NCBI RefSeq assembly: GCF_042186555.1
Contig: NC_133328.1
Location: forward strand, 333,506,039 to 333,570,038
Length of the DNA: 64,000 bases
DNA from: Aquarana catesbeiana
Lineage: Eukaryota > Chordata > Amphibia > Anura > Ranidae
Direction: 5' to 3'
Part shown: positions 31,640 to 42,807 of the stretch, in pieces
Numbering within the stretch: position 1 is the first letter of the stretch
Layout of the letters: every line of letters starts with the position of its first letter
The notes under the pieces: generated by a model
What the model was told of the DNA's origin: nothing
Seen by the model: only the letters and a program-made list of their open reading frames with translations
Databases searched by the model: none
Program-made: the position numbers and the translations under genes

Positions 31640-33230
31640 TAGCTCCTCCTGTTTGTTCCTCTTTGATACCTTGGGATCTGAAGCTGGTTCTCTCAGCATG
31701 TTAGAAAGCCCCCTTTGTACCAAATATAGATATTTATATTATAGTAGACACTTATGGTAATTTCTGCAGAGCTCTGTGGAACAGTGCTTGGGATATAGGT
31801 TGACTGTAATTTCACTGACTCCTCATAGCCAGTTTGCAAGACTAATAGAACTGCAGAATAAGCAGAAGAGAGGAGGAAAGGGCCCTGGGGAGAGTAAAAA
31901 GAAAATTGCATTGTCGGCCACTTCACTACTTCTCCCCAGAGCCCCTCTTTGTGCTATAATAACATTGATTAAAGAAGAGGTGACGTATGAATGGGAGAAG
32001 GAGTAGAGGGAGGAGGAAAGGAAGGAAGAGAAAGTGGTAAAGAAGGGAAGGAGGATCAGAGGGAAGGAGAGGGAGAAGAGGAAAAGGTCAAATTTGCAAG
32101 AATCACTATCAATTAGATGGCAGAAGGCAGCATCTCTACACTCCTTTTAGATGTGCCTGTTATGTTTTTATAACCCATATTTGGGGGAAATCAGGAAGTC
32201 TACAGCTGCTGCCCGCCCTTTCCCTTGCAATTTTGAAGGATGGGTCGCATAAAGCCAAAGGTTTTCCCCATGTAGGAATGTCTCCAGTACTCTGACTACA
32301 ATGAAATAAATAAATATAGAAAAATATACAGCGACAGTTCCTCCCTTTCTGCTCTCCAAGGCGTTTGCTGAGCCAGTGGCTCCTGCTGCTGTCAGTCAGA
32401 TCCTGTGAGGAGGAAGCTGGGGGCAGGGACAACCCACACTGTGCACAGCTTGCTATGGGGGCACAAGTAAAAGAGGAGGAGTGGAGAGCACTAGCGGGGG
32501 ACCCCAGAAGAGGCAGTAAGGGGCTGCTCTGTGCAATACCTTTGCACAGAGTAGGAAAATATAATACTTTTTTTATTTTAATTAAAAAAATAAAGGTTTT
32601 CAATTACTTTAAACCTGCCTTGTTTCCTCTATTTGCTTCTTTTTCAAGTGCTCACAGGCTGTGATGAGGCTAGACAATTTCTAAACATACACAGTACTTA
32701 AAGTAGATTTTGAAAATTTTTGAAATAATTGGTAATACAGGAATGGGAAAGGGTAAGAGGAATTTTTTTTGAGGAGGTTTTTAAGCACACTTTTAAAATG
32801 TTTTAAAATGTTATTGACAACGCTGTATTATACTGCAAAAAAGAAACACTTCACTATACTAATAAACTTTTTTTTTTTGTCACTATCCTATTTGAATAAA
32901 GTTGAGAGCTTTTTTGTTTTTAGAGTAAAATTTCCCTAAAGCTTTTAGATTTGTTATGGCTGCTACTTTCACTGTTCAATTTGGGCCTATTACAACTGGA
33001 TAAAAAAAAATCAGGTGCCATAAGCCCTTTTTCAAGCTGACATAATTCAGATTGGGATGCTGCTCTTGTGTTTAAGTCAAAATATGTGTAATATTTAAAG
33101 AATACATTTCATATCCAAAATACTGTAAGTGATAATGGAATACAGTACCGCTGATGCATTAAAATCCTATTATTCCATAACATCAAATAGAGCTTGAAGA
33201 CATCTCCCAAGCATGTATTATTAAAAGGAC
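31640..33230. other. No gene recognised; purine-rich and AT-rich stretches
   Basis: Contains GAAGG-rich sequence (31980-32090) and homopolymer runs. A minus-strand 147-codon frame (32160-32603) lacks any domain signature. Confidence 0.4.
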
Positions 33231-33234
33231 TTAT

Positions 33235-33237
<3 letters not shown>

Positions 33238-33303
<66 letters not shown>
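33238..33303. repeat. CT/TA microsatellite
   Basis: About 17 CT units (33239-33273) followed by about 14 TA units, ending at the left terminus of the Tc1 element. Confidence 0.95.
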
Positions 33304-33306
<3 letters not shown>

Positions 33307-34600
33307 TCTCACAAAAGTGCACCCCTCACATTTTTGTAAATATTTTATTATATGTTTTAATGTTTTCAACACTGAAGAAATAACACATTGCTACAATGTA
33401 AAGTAGTGAGTGTACAAATTGTATAACAATGTAAATTTGCTGTCCCTTCAAAATAACTCAACACGCAGCCATAAACGTCTAAACCGCTGGCAACAAAAGT
33501 GAGTACACCCCTAAGTTAAAATGTCCAAATTGGGCCAAATTAGCCTTTTTCCCTCCGCTGTGTCATGTGACTCGTTGGTGTTACAAGGTCTCAGGTGTGA
33601 ATGGGGAGCAGGTGTGTTAAATTTGGTGTTATCGCTCTCATTCTCACATACCGGATACTGGAAGTTTAACATGGCACCTCATGGCAAAGAACTCTTTGAC
33701 GATCTGAAAAAAAGAATTGTTGCTCTATATAAAGATGGCCTAGGCTATAAGAAAACAGTTCAGCAAACAGTTTGCTGAAGACAAGCAGACTAAGGACATG
33801 GATTACTGGAACCATGTCCTGTGGTCTGATGAGACCAAGATAAGCTTATTTGGTTCAGATGGGATGGTGTCAAGCGTGTGCGTGGCGGTAACCAGGTGAG
33901 GAGTACAAAGACAAGTGTGTCTTGCCTACAGTCAAGCATAGTGGTGGCAGTGTCATGGCCTGGGGCTGCATGAGTACTGCTGGCACTGGAGAGCTACAGT
34001 TCATTGAGAGAACCATGACTGCCAACATGTACTGTGACATACTGAAGCAGAGCATGATCCCCTCCCTTCGGAGACTGGGCCGCAGGGCAGTATTCCAACA
34101 TGATAACGACCTCAAACACACCTCCAAGATGACCACTGCCTTGCTAAAAAAGCTGAGGGTAAAGATGATGGACTGACCAAGCATGTCTCCAGACCTAAAC
34201 CCTATTGAGCATCTGTGGGGCATCCTCAAATGGAAGGTGGAGGAGCGCAAAGTCTCTAACATCCACCAGCTCCGTGATGTCATCATGGAGGAGTGGTAGA
34301 GGACTCCAGTGGCAACCCGTGAAGCTCTGGTGAACTCCATGCCCAAGAGGGTTAATGCAGTGCTGGAAAATAACGGTGGCCACACAAAATATTGACACTT
34401 TGTGCCCAATTTGGACATTTTCACTGAGGGGTGTACTCACTTTTGTTGCCAGCGGTTTAGACAAATTTACACAGTTATACAAGCTGTACACTCACTACTT
34501 TACAAAGCAAAGTGTCATTTCTTCAGTATTATCACATGAAAAGATATAATAAAATATTTACAAAAATGTGAGGGGTGTACTGACTTATGCAAGATATTGT
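33304..34600 (+). mobile_element. Tc1-like transposon, internally deleted
   Basis: Left end GTATCTCACAAAAGTG and CCCCTCACATTTTTGTAAA. The right end is the inverted counterpart (TTTACAAAAATGTGAGGGG, then CTTATGCAAGATATTGTG). Inside each end a second inverted pair contains CCGCTGGCAACAAAAGTGAG (33485) and CTCACTTTTGTTGCCAGCGG (34437), the transposase-binding repeats of this Tc1 group. It sits in a TA microsatellite, as expected for TA-targeting elements. Confidence 0.9.
33671..34395 (+). pseudogene. Tc1 transposase with N-terminal deletion and stops
   Basis: The ATG at 33671 gives MAPHGKELFDDLKKRIVALY, the first helices of the paired-like domain, but the sequence then jumps past the DNA-binding region (roughly 100 codons missing). 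The catalytic part remains in pieces: WSDETK with the first Asp, FQHDND with the second (about 34098-34112) and NPIEHLWG with the Glu (about 34200). A TGA at 34174-34176 replaces an expected Trp codon, and a further stop follows near 34300. Family length is about 340 codons. This copy cannot make a working enzyme. Confidence 0.9.
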
Positions 34601-36092
34601 GTGTATATATATACACATACATAAGATAGATCTCCATTACCTTTTTACCTTCTTAGAGATAACCATATTTTGCAAATATGTTATTACACAGCTTTCCCAT
34701 TGACAGTCTATCTGCAGAATGTCACAGCAGTATCATAACCACTATTTCACTAGGAAGCAGATAAATAGTACTGTCTTGATTAACACATCCCTAATGCTTT
34801 TATGTGCCATGCCAGAGTAATCCAAATTTGCAGTTAATGAAGTCAATGCTAACTCAAGCAAATCACAGAGGTATCATCATACACAACAAACCTTTAAAGT
34901 CTTCAAATGACTGTTCCTCATGAATAAATTGTCAATCAAGGAGAACCGTAAAGGGATTTAACTATTTAAACCTTGTTTATTCATTCTGCATACATTGTTA
35001 AATCTCCAAACTAGTTTTAAAAAGGAGAAAAAAGGACACACGTTTTTTCAAAAAGCAATCCAATATTTTCAAGTACAGAAACAATAGCTTTTAGTAGATA
35101 GACTCCACTTGTAAATAAAAATACAATACCATTCTATCAAGATATAATGGGGTAGCTGTTTCTCTTTTGAAAGCTATAGTAGTTTTGCAGTTTTTATGGT
35201 AGGGCCATTCAATATACAGTATCAAATTCCTACTTTCTAGGGATCCATTTTTTAAAGAACATGACATTTTTATTTCAAAACTCAAGTATCAGGGACACTG
35301 GCATTGAAAATTGAGATTTTACAAACCATGAGGAATACATACAACATATCATTCTTGTTTGCATTATTTTGCAAGATATACAAAGCAATTATGATCTCTG
35401 CTATAACACCTAAATAAGATCCCTTTTAAACTTACTAATTCATTAGGCTGTACCAGTCTCATTATCCAATATCATTCTTTATGAAGAAATATGAACACAT
35501 TGAGTTCCATCTCTTAGCTAAGGTCAGTTTATTCCATGTTCTCCTTATAATCATATTTTAATGTAGCCATTTAAGTGATCAATATCTCTATGGGTGCATT
35601 CATCATTGCTGAAATACTACAAATTTCACTTTCTTAATGATAAAATTAATTTACTTGAAAAAAAAATGACTCAATGGATTAATTGATCCAAATTATACTC
35701 AATGTCAGCATAGGTGAAAACGAAGGTAAGAGGAAGTTATACACTAGGTCCAGTTGGTTATAAAGCTGTATCCTTGTAGAAGGTAATAATTGTGCTCATA
35801 TAATTACAGATAATTGGTTTGAATAAAAACCATTAAGGATTAAAAGATATAATTACAAACAAACCTTGCTTTCTGAAAATCTATAACTTTTAAGCCGGCT
35901 ATAGGTAGATCAAAGTTTGTTTGGTTCCTGCTGAACAGGTCAAATTTTGATCCGTCTATGGGGCAGTCTGTTTGTATTGAAGTCCATCCATCACTATGAT
36001 TGCCTGTCATAGTGATCACATGATCTTAACAATGTTTAATTTCTGATTGCTGTATTTGACAGGTGTTAGCTGCTAGATCTGTCATAGGACTT
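34600..36092. other. AT-rich spacer without genes
   Basis: No reading frame with domain content and no repeat border was recognised. Confidence 0.45.
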
Positions 36093-36095
36093 TTA

Positions 36096-36625
36096 GGGCT
36101 AGTTTACACTTGCTTCAAAACAAGACTTCAGATAGGCTTTGTTAAAGCTTTCTGAATGCCAGTCAAAGCCCCTGACACTAAATAAAATGGTTAGCTTACA
36201 GTCCTGTTTACACCTTGCCTTTGTTTTGCTTTGCATTGGCTTTGCTTTAAAAATGATACCCCATATCGCTTTAGTGGTGCTTCAAAGTGTCTTCAAAGCC
36301 TCCATAGAAGTCTATGGAAAAGCTCGCTTGATGCATCTGCAGCTTTTGAGTGGTTTTAATTCAGTTTTAGCTTCACTTTGTTTTGGAAAAATTGCAGGTA
36401 TGAGACATCCACACATACAGGGCATCTGCAAAGCTTCAACAAAGCTTCAAAAGATCATCACCTAAGCATCACTAAAGCTCCACTGAAGCATCACCAAAGC
36501 TTCACCGAAGCACCACCAAAGCTTCATCGAAGCACCACCGAAGCATCAAAAACACATTATAAAAGCATGTTGAAGTGGTAGGAGCTTTAATGTGAGTTGA
36601 AGCCAAAACAAATGTAAATAAGCTC
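36096..36625. mobile_element. Harbinger-type MITE, copy 1
   Basis: Left end GGGCTAGTTTACACTTGC, right end AATGTAAATAAGCTC (decayed inverse). TTA flanks both sides (36093-36095 and 36626-36628), a TWA trinucleotide as targeted by Harbinger. The interior has an imperfect GAAGCATCACCAAAGCTTCA array (36420-36550). Confidence 0.8.
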
Positions 36626-36661
36626 TTATAAACAAATCCTCAGCATTAGGCATCATCCTAA

Positions 36662-37185
36662 GGGCTAGTTTACACTTGCTGCAAAACGTGGCTTTGGACG
36701 CGCTTTGTTAAAGCTCTCTGAATGCCTGTCTAAGCCCCTGTCAGTAAATAAAATGGTTAGCTTACAGTCCTTTTTACAACTTGCATTTTCTTTGCTTTGC
36801 TTCAGCTTATACCCCATGTAGCTTTAGCGGTGCTTCACAGTGTCTTCAAAGCCCCCAAAGAAGTCTATGGCAAAGCTTGCTTAAAGTACTTAAAGCTTTT
36901 TAGAGGCTTGAATTCAGCTTTATCTTTGCTTTCTTTTGGAGAAATTGCAGGTATGAGATATCCAAACACACACAGTACACCTGCCAAGCTTCAACAAAGC
37001 TTCAAAAGAGCATCATCCGTACCTGAAGCATCACTGGAGCTTCACCAAAGCATCATTGAAGCCTCACCGAAGCATCACTAAAGCTTTATCGAAGCACCAC
37101 CGAAGCATCGAAAACATCATAAAAGCATATTGAAGCAGTAGGCACTTTAATGTGTGTTGAAGCTGAAGCAAGTGTAAATGAGCCC
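36662..37185. mobile_element. Harbinger-type MITE, copy 2
   Basis: Left end GGGCTAGTTTACACTTGC and right end GCAAGTGTAAATGAGCCC are nearly perfect inverted repeats, with TAA flanking both sides (36659-36661 and 37186-37188). It is about 524 bp, in the same orientation as copy 1 and only 36 bp from it, with the same internal CATCACCGAAGC array. Confidence 0.85.
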
Positions 37186-37949
37186 TAAGAGGAACATTGA
37201 TAAACAGGTTCTGGGTTGAATTTAATTAACAAAGAAAAAACTCTTTAATTATCCTTAAAACAAATCAGATAACTACCTTGATTACCATTATACAACAAAA
37301 GTTTGTATGAAAGTGGTAATAAACAAAAATCTGCTGACAGGCAGGGTTTTTATAACTGAAGAGATCCTAGTGGTCTTTTCTGTCATAAACAACCCCCCGC
37401 CTGCCAGTGGATAATGTGATCTGAGCTGCACCTGCTCTGTGTGCCGTGGCAATGTGACTCCCATGTGCATGTGCAGGAGTAATGTTGCCACAGCCCAGTC
37501 AATCAAGTGGCCAAAGATCTGAAACCCGTAAGGAAGGGCGGGCAAAGATGGAAGCCCCAAGGGAGCTGTCACAGTTGTGACTGCTATGCATACTAGTATA
37601 TTATTACTTACAGAAAATCGGCAGGGGACCACATTTTTTATTTTTAGGAAATTGCATTTACTACTGCTTTAGTGTAAGTGGCTGTGTATTTATGTGCTTT
37701 TAGGAACACAACTAACTATTTTTTAAACAGCTTATTGAATTTGCTAAAAAAAAACTTTCTCTTGAATGTATATTACCCATTTTCCCTGCTTCAACATTAA
37801 GAAACAAATACAATATTCTAAAGTTTCAATATGGGACTTATATCTATTCATACAAGGCCATCATATCCCACCTTCATCATAAATTGTGTTTACTTACATT
37901 TTGCTCTTATCTGAAGTCCATTATATTCACCACAGCAGAAACCAATTTA

Positions 37950-38200
37950 GCCTAGGTTCAAATTGGTCTGATTTGGTATGCGATTTGACATGTCAAATTG
38001 CATGCCAAATCGGAGGCTATTGCCGGCAATAGCACTGTCCGAATCGGTGCAACGTGCGCCGATTTCCAAAAGTAGTTCCTGCACTAATTTTGGCAACTTT
38101 GAGTGCGATTTCAATAGACATCTGTGCAGGAACCTGCACAGATGTCTGTCAAATTGCCCATGAAGTCGGACTGTAATGCTGGCTTGAAATCGTGAATTGA
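37950..38200. mobile_element. Short repeat with two perfect hairpins
   Basis: GCGATTTGACA/TGTCAAATTGC (37980-38002) and AGACATCTGTGCAGG/CCTGCACAGATGTCT (38117-38147) are local palindromes within an otherwise non-coding repeat. Borders and class are unknown. Confidence 0.5.
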
Positions 38201-38549
38201 TACATCTTTAAAAAAAAGATTGCATGTTATTTTTTTTGCAAAATATTTTGTTTTCTAATGATTATTTATAAGAAAATTCTCATTACCTGTAAAGTGTATC
38301 AAAAATGATTTATATTAGGGGCGTGGTTTGCTGCAGACTAAGACAACTGCTTAGGGACAGTGCTCCTCCAGGAGCTGATTTTTTCACCCCACATCAGTGA
38401 TCTGCTTCTCCAGGACCCAAGGATCATGACCAGGAAGGGGAAGGAAGATCGAAAGCCTCAGAAACATCTTTCTTAACCCAGCAGCATTACGGGGGCATGG
38501 GGACTCTGGCCACCTGCTCTCCTCCATAAGCCTCTCAGCCAGGCACATC

Positions 38550-38924
38550 TAAGGCTACTTTCAGACTGAGGCGCTTTACAGTCGCTACAGCGCTAAAAAT
38601 AGTGCCTATATAGCGCCTGTAAAGCACCTCTCCTGTGTCTCCAGTGTGAAAGCCTAAGGCCTTTCACACTGGAGCCGTGCGCTTGCAGGACAATACAAAA
38701 AGTCCTGCAAGCCACGTCTTTGGAGTGCTGTAGGAGCGGTGTATTCACCACCACCGGTATTCACCACCACCGGTGTATTGAAAACAATGGGGCAGCGCCG
38801 CTAAACCGCCGGCTTTGCACGCTGCATTGGCGCTGTGAGGGTGGTTTTAACCTTTTTTGGCCGAGCTAAAAATAGTGCCGCTTTACCGCCGGCACCCACC
38901 CGCCCCAGTGTGAAAGTAGCCTTA
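38550..38924. mobile_element. MITE with AAGGCTACTTTCA ends
   Basis: AAGGCTACTTTCAGACTG at the left and CAGTGTGAAAGTAGCCTT at the right are inverted repeats. The interior contains repeated GCGCTTTACAG and GCTAAAAATAGTGCC motifs and a duplicated TTCACCACCACCGGT (38744 and 38758). The target duplication is not clear because another MITE abuts its right end. Confidence 0.7.
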
Positions 38925-39369
38925 TGTCGTGTACACACGAGCTGACTTTTTGACCAGACTGGTCCGAAGGACCGAGTCTGGCGGACAATTCGACCGTATG
39001 TGGGCTTCATCGGACCTGCAGCAGACTTTTTCAGTCGAAAATCTGATGGACTTTAGATTTGGAATTTTCAAATCTTCAAATCTTTACGTCGGAACTCCGC
39101 TGGACCCAGTTCCTATCGAAAAGTTCGCTCGTCTGTATGCTAGTCCGATGGACAAAAAACTACGCTAGGGCAGCTATTAGCTACTGGCTATCAACTTCCT
39201 TATTTTAGTCCGGTCGTACGTCATCATGTACGAATCCATCTGACTTTGGTGTGATTGTGTGTAGGCAAGTCCGTTCATTCGGAAAGTCAGTTGGAAGTCC
39301 GTCGAAAGTCCATCGGATAGTCCGTCAGACCAGTCCGGTCGAAAAGTCCGCTCGCGTGTACGCGGCATT
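38925..39369. mobile_element. Harbinger MITE of the 42343 family
   Basis: ATGTCGTGTACACACGAGC and GCTCGCGTGTACGCGGCAT are the inverted ends. The interior carries CGCTAGGGCAGCTATTAGCT and CCGGTCGTACGTCATC, the inverse of matching sequence in 18875-19288, so the two copies are related in opposite orientation. Confidence 0.8.
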
Positions 39370-39989
39370 GGAGCAGCAGCGGCTCTCCAGGACATACACA
39401 ATCCTACACCTCCACTCCAATGTCAGGCAGCACTGAAAAGGCCAGGTTCAGACTAGAGAGACCAAGCAGAAGTCATGAGTATAGCTCTAATATTGATTCT
39501 GGGGAGGATACAAGAGACTTGTCTGATTCAATAGAGGAGTTCCCTACCAACAATCAGCCTTTGGTGGATACAGTTCTAAAAGATATGCTTATGTCCCTTA
39601 TAAGCTCCTTGCAGGCTGATATCACATCTTGCATGCATACATTTAGTGCTGACCTGCAAGCTGCGGTATCTAGAGTAAAGCATGTAAAAACAAAGATGGG
39701 GGAATTTGTCACCAATAATGACCTAATTGATGCACAAGAGTGGAAAGATGAGGATATAGAGTGGGTAAAGACCAAGCTGGCCAACATGGACGATAGATCC
39801 AGATAAAATAACTTAAAGATCAGAGGAGTTCCAAAAAATATAAAGCAAGGGGACCTCCGCTCTTATACCACCAAACCGTTTAAAGTGATCCTCCCTGAGG
39901 CTACAGATCTGAATGTCACAATAGACAGAATACATCGACTCCCTAAACCTTCCTATCTTCCTGACCATGTTTCCAGGGATGTGATCCTG

Positions 39990-40399
39990 TGTCAGAAACC
40001 ATGAAATCAGACCGAGACAGAAGTACAGTTATATTGCACTTGTTTAATAATAAAAGTAAAAAAGAATAAATGTAGGCAAAACATAGCCCAAGTTCAGTAA
40101 CCGGAACGGATAGTCAGCCAAGCCTGGAGTCAGGGATCCAAGTAGTGGAACAGCAAGCAGGATCTGTAGCTAGAAGGGATGTCAGCAAAGCCAGTATTTA
40201 AATAGGAATGCAGAAGATAGATTCTTGTGATGTAACCAAGGCGAAGGCAGAGCTCCTCTGGACTGGATGACCTAAGTAGGCAGGACTGACGAGCAGGATC
40301 GTCAACGGCTGGGTAACTGTGGAGAGAGATGGGAGATGGCAATTAGCCAACAGCTGAGCGGCCAGCTCAGAGAAGGAAGGGCTGAGCCCAGCCCTGATA
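39990..40399 (-). repeat. 3' LTR of minus-strand gypsy
   Basis: The inverted form of the LTR at 23912-24391, with an AATAAA-type signal region near 40045 (reverse strand). Abuts L1 coding sequence on its left and the polypurine tract on its right. Confidence 0.85.
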
Positions 40400-40509
40400 G
40401 TACCCCCTCCTCAATGACCCCTCCCCCTCAGGGGACCACCAGGCTTGAGGGGAAAATGTCTATGGAAATCATGGAGGAGGACAGGGGCATGTACGTCTGA
40501 GGATGAGAC

Positions 40510-42342
40510 TCAAGAGTGTTCCTCCGGACCGTACCCTTTCCAATGTACCAGGTACTGTATGCACCCACGGAACCTACGGGAGTTAACAATGGACTGCACT
40601 TCATACTCCTCATGGTTTTCAACCTGTACAGGGTGAGGACATGGCACCGAGGTGGTAAAGCGGTTGCAGACCAAAGGTTTTAATAAGGAGACATGAAATA
40701 CATTTGAAATACGCATATTAGAAGGAAGGTCTAATGCGTAAGCCACTGGGTTAATCCTGCAAAAGAATACAGAAAGGCTCAATAAACCAAGGTGCGAACT
40801 TCAGTGAGGGAACATGAAGTCAGAGGTTGCGAGATGACAGCCAGACCCTGTCCCCAACCTGGTAGGAAGGCGCAGGCAGGCGTCTGCGGTCAGCATGGAG
40901 TCTGTACCTATCATTAGCATAACACAAAGCCTCCTGGACTTGTGCCCAATTGGAACAAAGACCACGGACATGCTCCTCTAATGCTGGAATACTTTGCGGA
41001 ACAAACGAGTCAGGTAACATGGAAGGTTGGAAACCATAATTCGCCATAGACGGGGACAATCGGGAAGCAGAATTCAAGGCACTGTTGTGAGCAAACTCTT
41101 TCCATGGTAATAGGTCTGACCAGTTGTTATGATGGTCAGAAATATAGCAATGTAGGAATTGCTCCAAGGACTGATTGGCTTTTCTGTGGCCCCATTAGAG
41201 TGCGGGTGATACACAGAGGAGAAAGCAAGCTGAATTCCCAACTGTGCACAAAAGGCTCGCCAGAACCAGGACACAAACTGACTATCCCTGTCCGAGACAA
41301 TCAACTTGGGTAGCCTGTGTAAGCGAAAGATCTCCCGAGCAAAAATGGAAGCCAGTTCCTTAGAAGTGGGCAACTTCTTAAGTGGAATACGACACATCTT
41401 TGAGAACTGGTCAACCACCATAAGGATAACTGTGTTGCCTTGAGAGTTGGGAAACTCCACATTGAAATCTATAGACAGGTGGGTCCAGGGCCTCTCTCCA
41501 TTGGGTATGGGTTGTAGGAAGATTACTGTAAGGTGTCGTGGAGTCTTACTCTGAGCACACATGGAACAGTTACGAAGGCAGTTACATCAGCACATAGACT
41601 AGGCCACCAGAATTGTTAGGAAATAGCCCAAATTAAATGATCCTTCCCAGGGTGGCCAGCTGTCTTGGGAGAATGGTAAGTCTGGAGCATGGCAATACGG
41701 AGACTCTCTGGGACAAAGCAGCGGTCACAAGGTTTCTCAGGAGGAGCATGGACCAGAACAGAAAGAATTTTGTCACCCAAATGAGAAGTGAGACTGGTGT
41801 GAACTGTAGCCAGAACACAATCAGGAGGAATCACAGGAACCGGGAACCGACTCCAACTTGGAAGTGGAGGAAAATTGTCTTGACAAGGTGTCAGCCCTTA
41901 CATTCTTGAAACTGGGTAAGAATGAGACAATGTAATTTAAACTTGACAAGAAAAGAGCCCATCGCGCTCTTCTAGTAGAGAGGCGTTTAGCCTCAGACAA
42001 GAATGTGAGATTCTTATAGTCAGTAAGAATGAGAACCGGCACAGTGGTACCTTCAAGGAGATGTCTCCATTCTTTCAGGTCTAAAATGATCGCCAACAGC
42101 TCTCTGTCACCAATCTCATAATTGCACTTTGCAGGTGACAATTTCTTGGAAAAGTAGCCACAAGGATGCATAGCGCTCTCAGAGGTAGGACGTTGAGACA
42201 GAAGGGCACCAACACCAGTCTCAGAAGCATCAACCTCAAGGATAAAAGGTAAAGTAGGATCAGGATGTGCCAACACAGAAGCAGAAACAAAGGCAGCCTT
42301 GAAACTCTCAAAGGCCTTAATGGACTCCGGAGACCAACTCTA
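40510..42342 (-). pseudogene. Gypsy pol: RNase H, integrase and chromodomain
   Basis: Domains in transcription order: RNase H (42276-41821: EVDASETGVGALLSQ, DRELLAI, LTDYKNL where a TDHKNL is usual), integrase H2C2 finger region (41834-41616: TYHSPKTAGHPGKDH), integrase core (41562-41074: SIDFN with Asp 1, SDRDSQF with Asp 2, NGATEKPI with the Glu), integrase tail (41167-40820) and chromodomain (40782-40510: YLVHWKGYGPEEHS). At least four frame changes separate these blocks. RT, protease and gag are missing because the element is cut at 42342. This is the usual gypsy order, with integrase after RNase H. Confidence 0.9.
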
Positions 42343-42807
42343 ATGCCGCGTACACACAATCGGGATTTTGGTCGGAAAAAGGTATGATGGCTTTTCCAAT
42401 GGGATTCCACTCAAGCTTGTCTTGAATATACACGGTCACACCAAATTCCAACCGTCATGAATGTGGTGACATACAACACGTACGACGGCACTAGAAAAAG
42501 GAAGTTCAATAGCCAATGCGCCACGCTTTGGGCTCCTTCTGCTAATCTCGTGTTTGTCTCGTGTTAGTAGAAGTTTGGTGAGAGACGACTTGCACTTTTC
42601 AGCTTTTGTGCTTTTCAGTCCATTACTGCTCTTCAGTTTGTGCTTGTGGGTTTGTATCTGTTTTTCAGTGCGTGTAGTCAGTTCATATCTGTTTTTCAGT
42701 GCATTCTTGTCAGCTCGTTTCTGATTTTCAGCTCGCTCTTCACAGGCCTTGATGTTCTTCGGTGCGTTCTGTTAAGTTCGTTCTTACAAGCCAACCCTTT
42801 TGAAGCT

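Larger units (their letters stand above)
38327..39989 (+). pseudogene. L1/Tx1-like LINE, 5' end and ORF1, truncated by gypsy
   Basis: Starts with the GGGGCGTGGTTTGCTGCAG leader. A short ATG frame at 38426 (MTRKGKEDRKPQKH) is the likely ORF1 start but meets a stop at once. Two MITEs (38550-39369) interrupt the N-terminal region. The main part, 39420-39989, has a coiled coil and then RSR-stop-NNLKIRGVP, the ORF1 RNA-binding core, with the stop (TAA, 39804-39806) inside its hallmark motif. It continues IDRIHRLPKPSYLPDHVSRD until the gypsy LTR begins at 39990. It is related to, but clearly distinct from, the ORF1 at 1-990. Confidence 0.85.
39990..42342 (-). mobile_element. Chromodomain Ty3/gypsy, minus strand, 3' portion
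   Basis: The 3' LTR is 39990-40399 (TGTCAGAAACC through GCCCTGATA). The pol gene follows at higher coordinates and is cut at 42342, in the RT-RNase H connection, by the Harbinger left end. The LTR matches that of 20186-24391, including the polypurine tract. Its 410 bp against 480 bp suggests a deletion within the repeated GGTTACT tract. Inserted into L1 ORF1 at 39989/39990. The other gypsy end must lie beyond the window if the nesting is as inferred. Confidence 0.85.
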
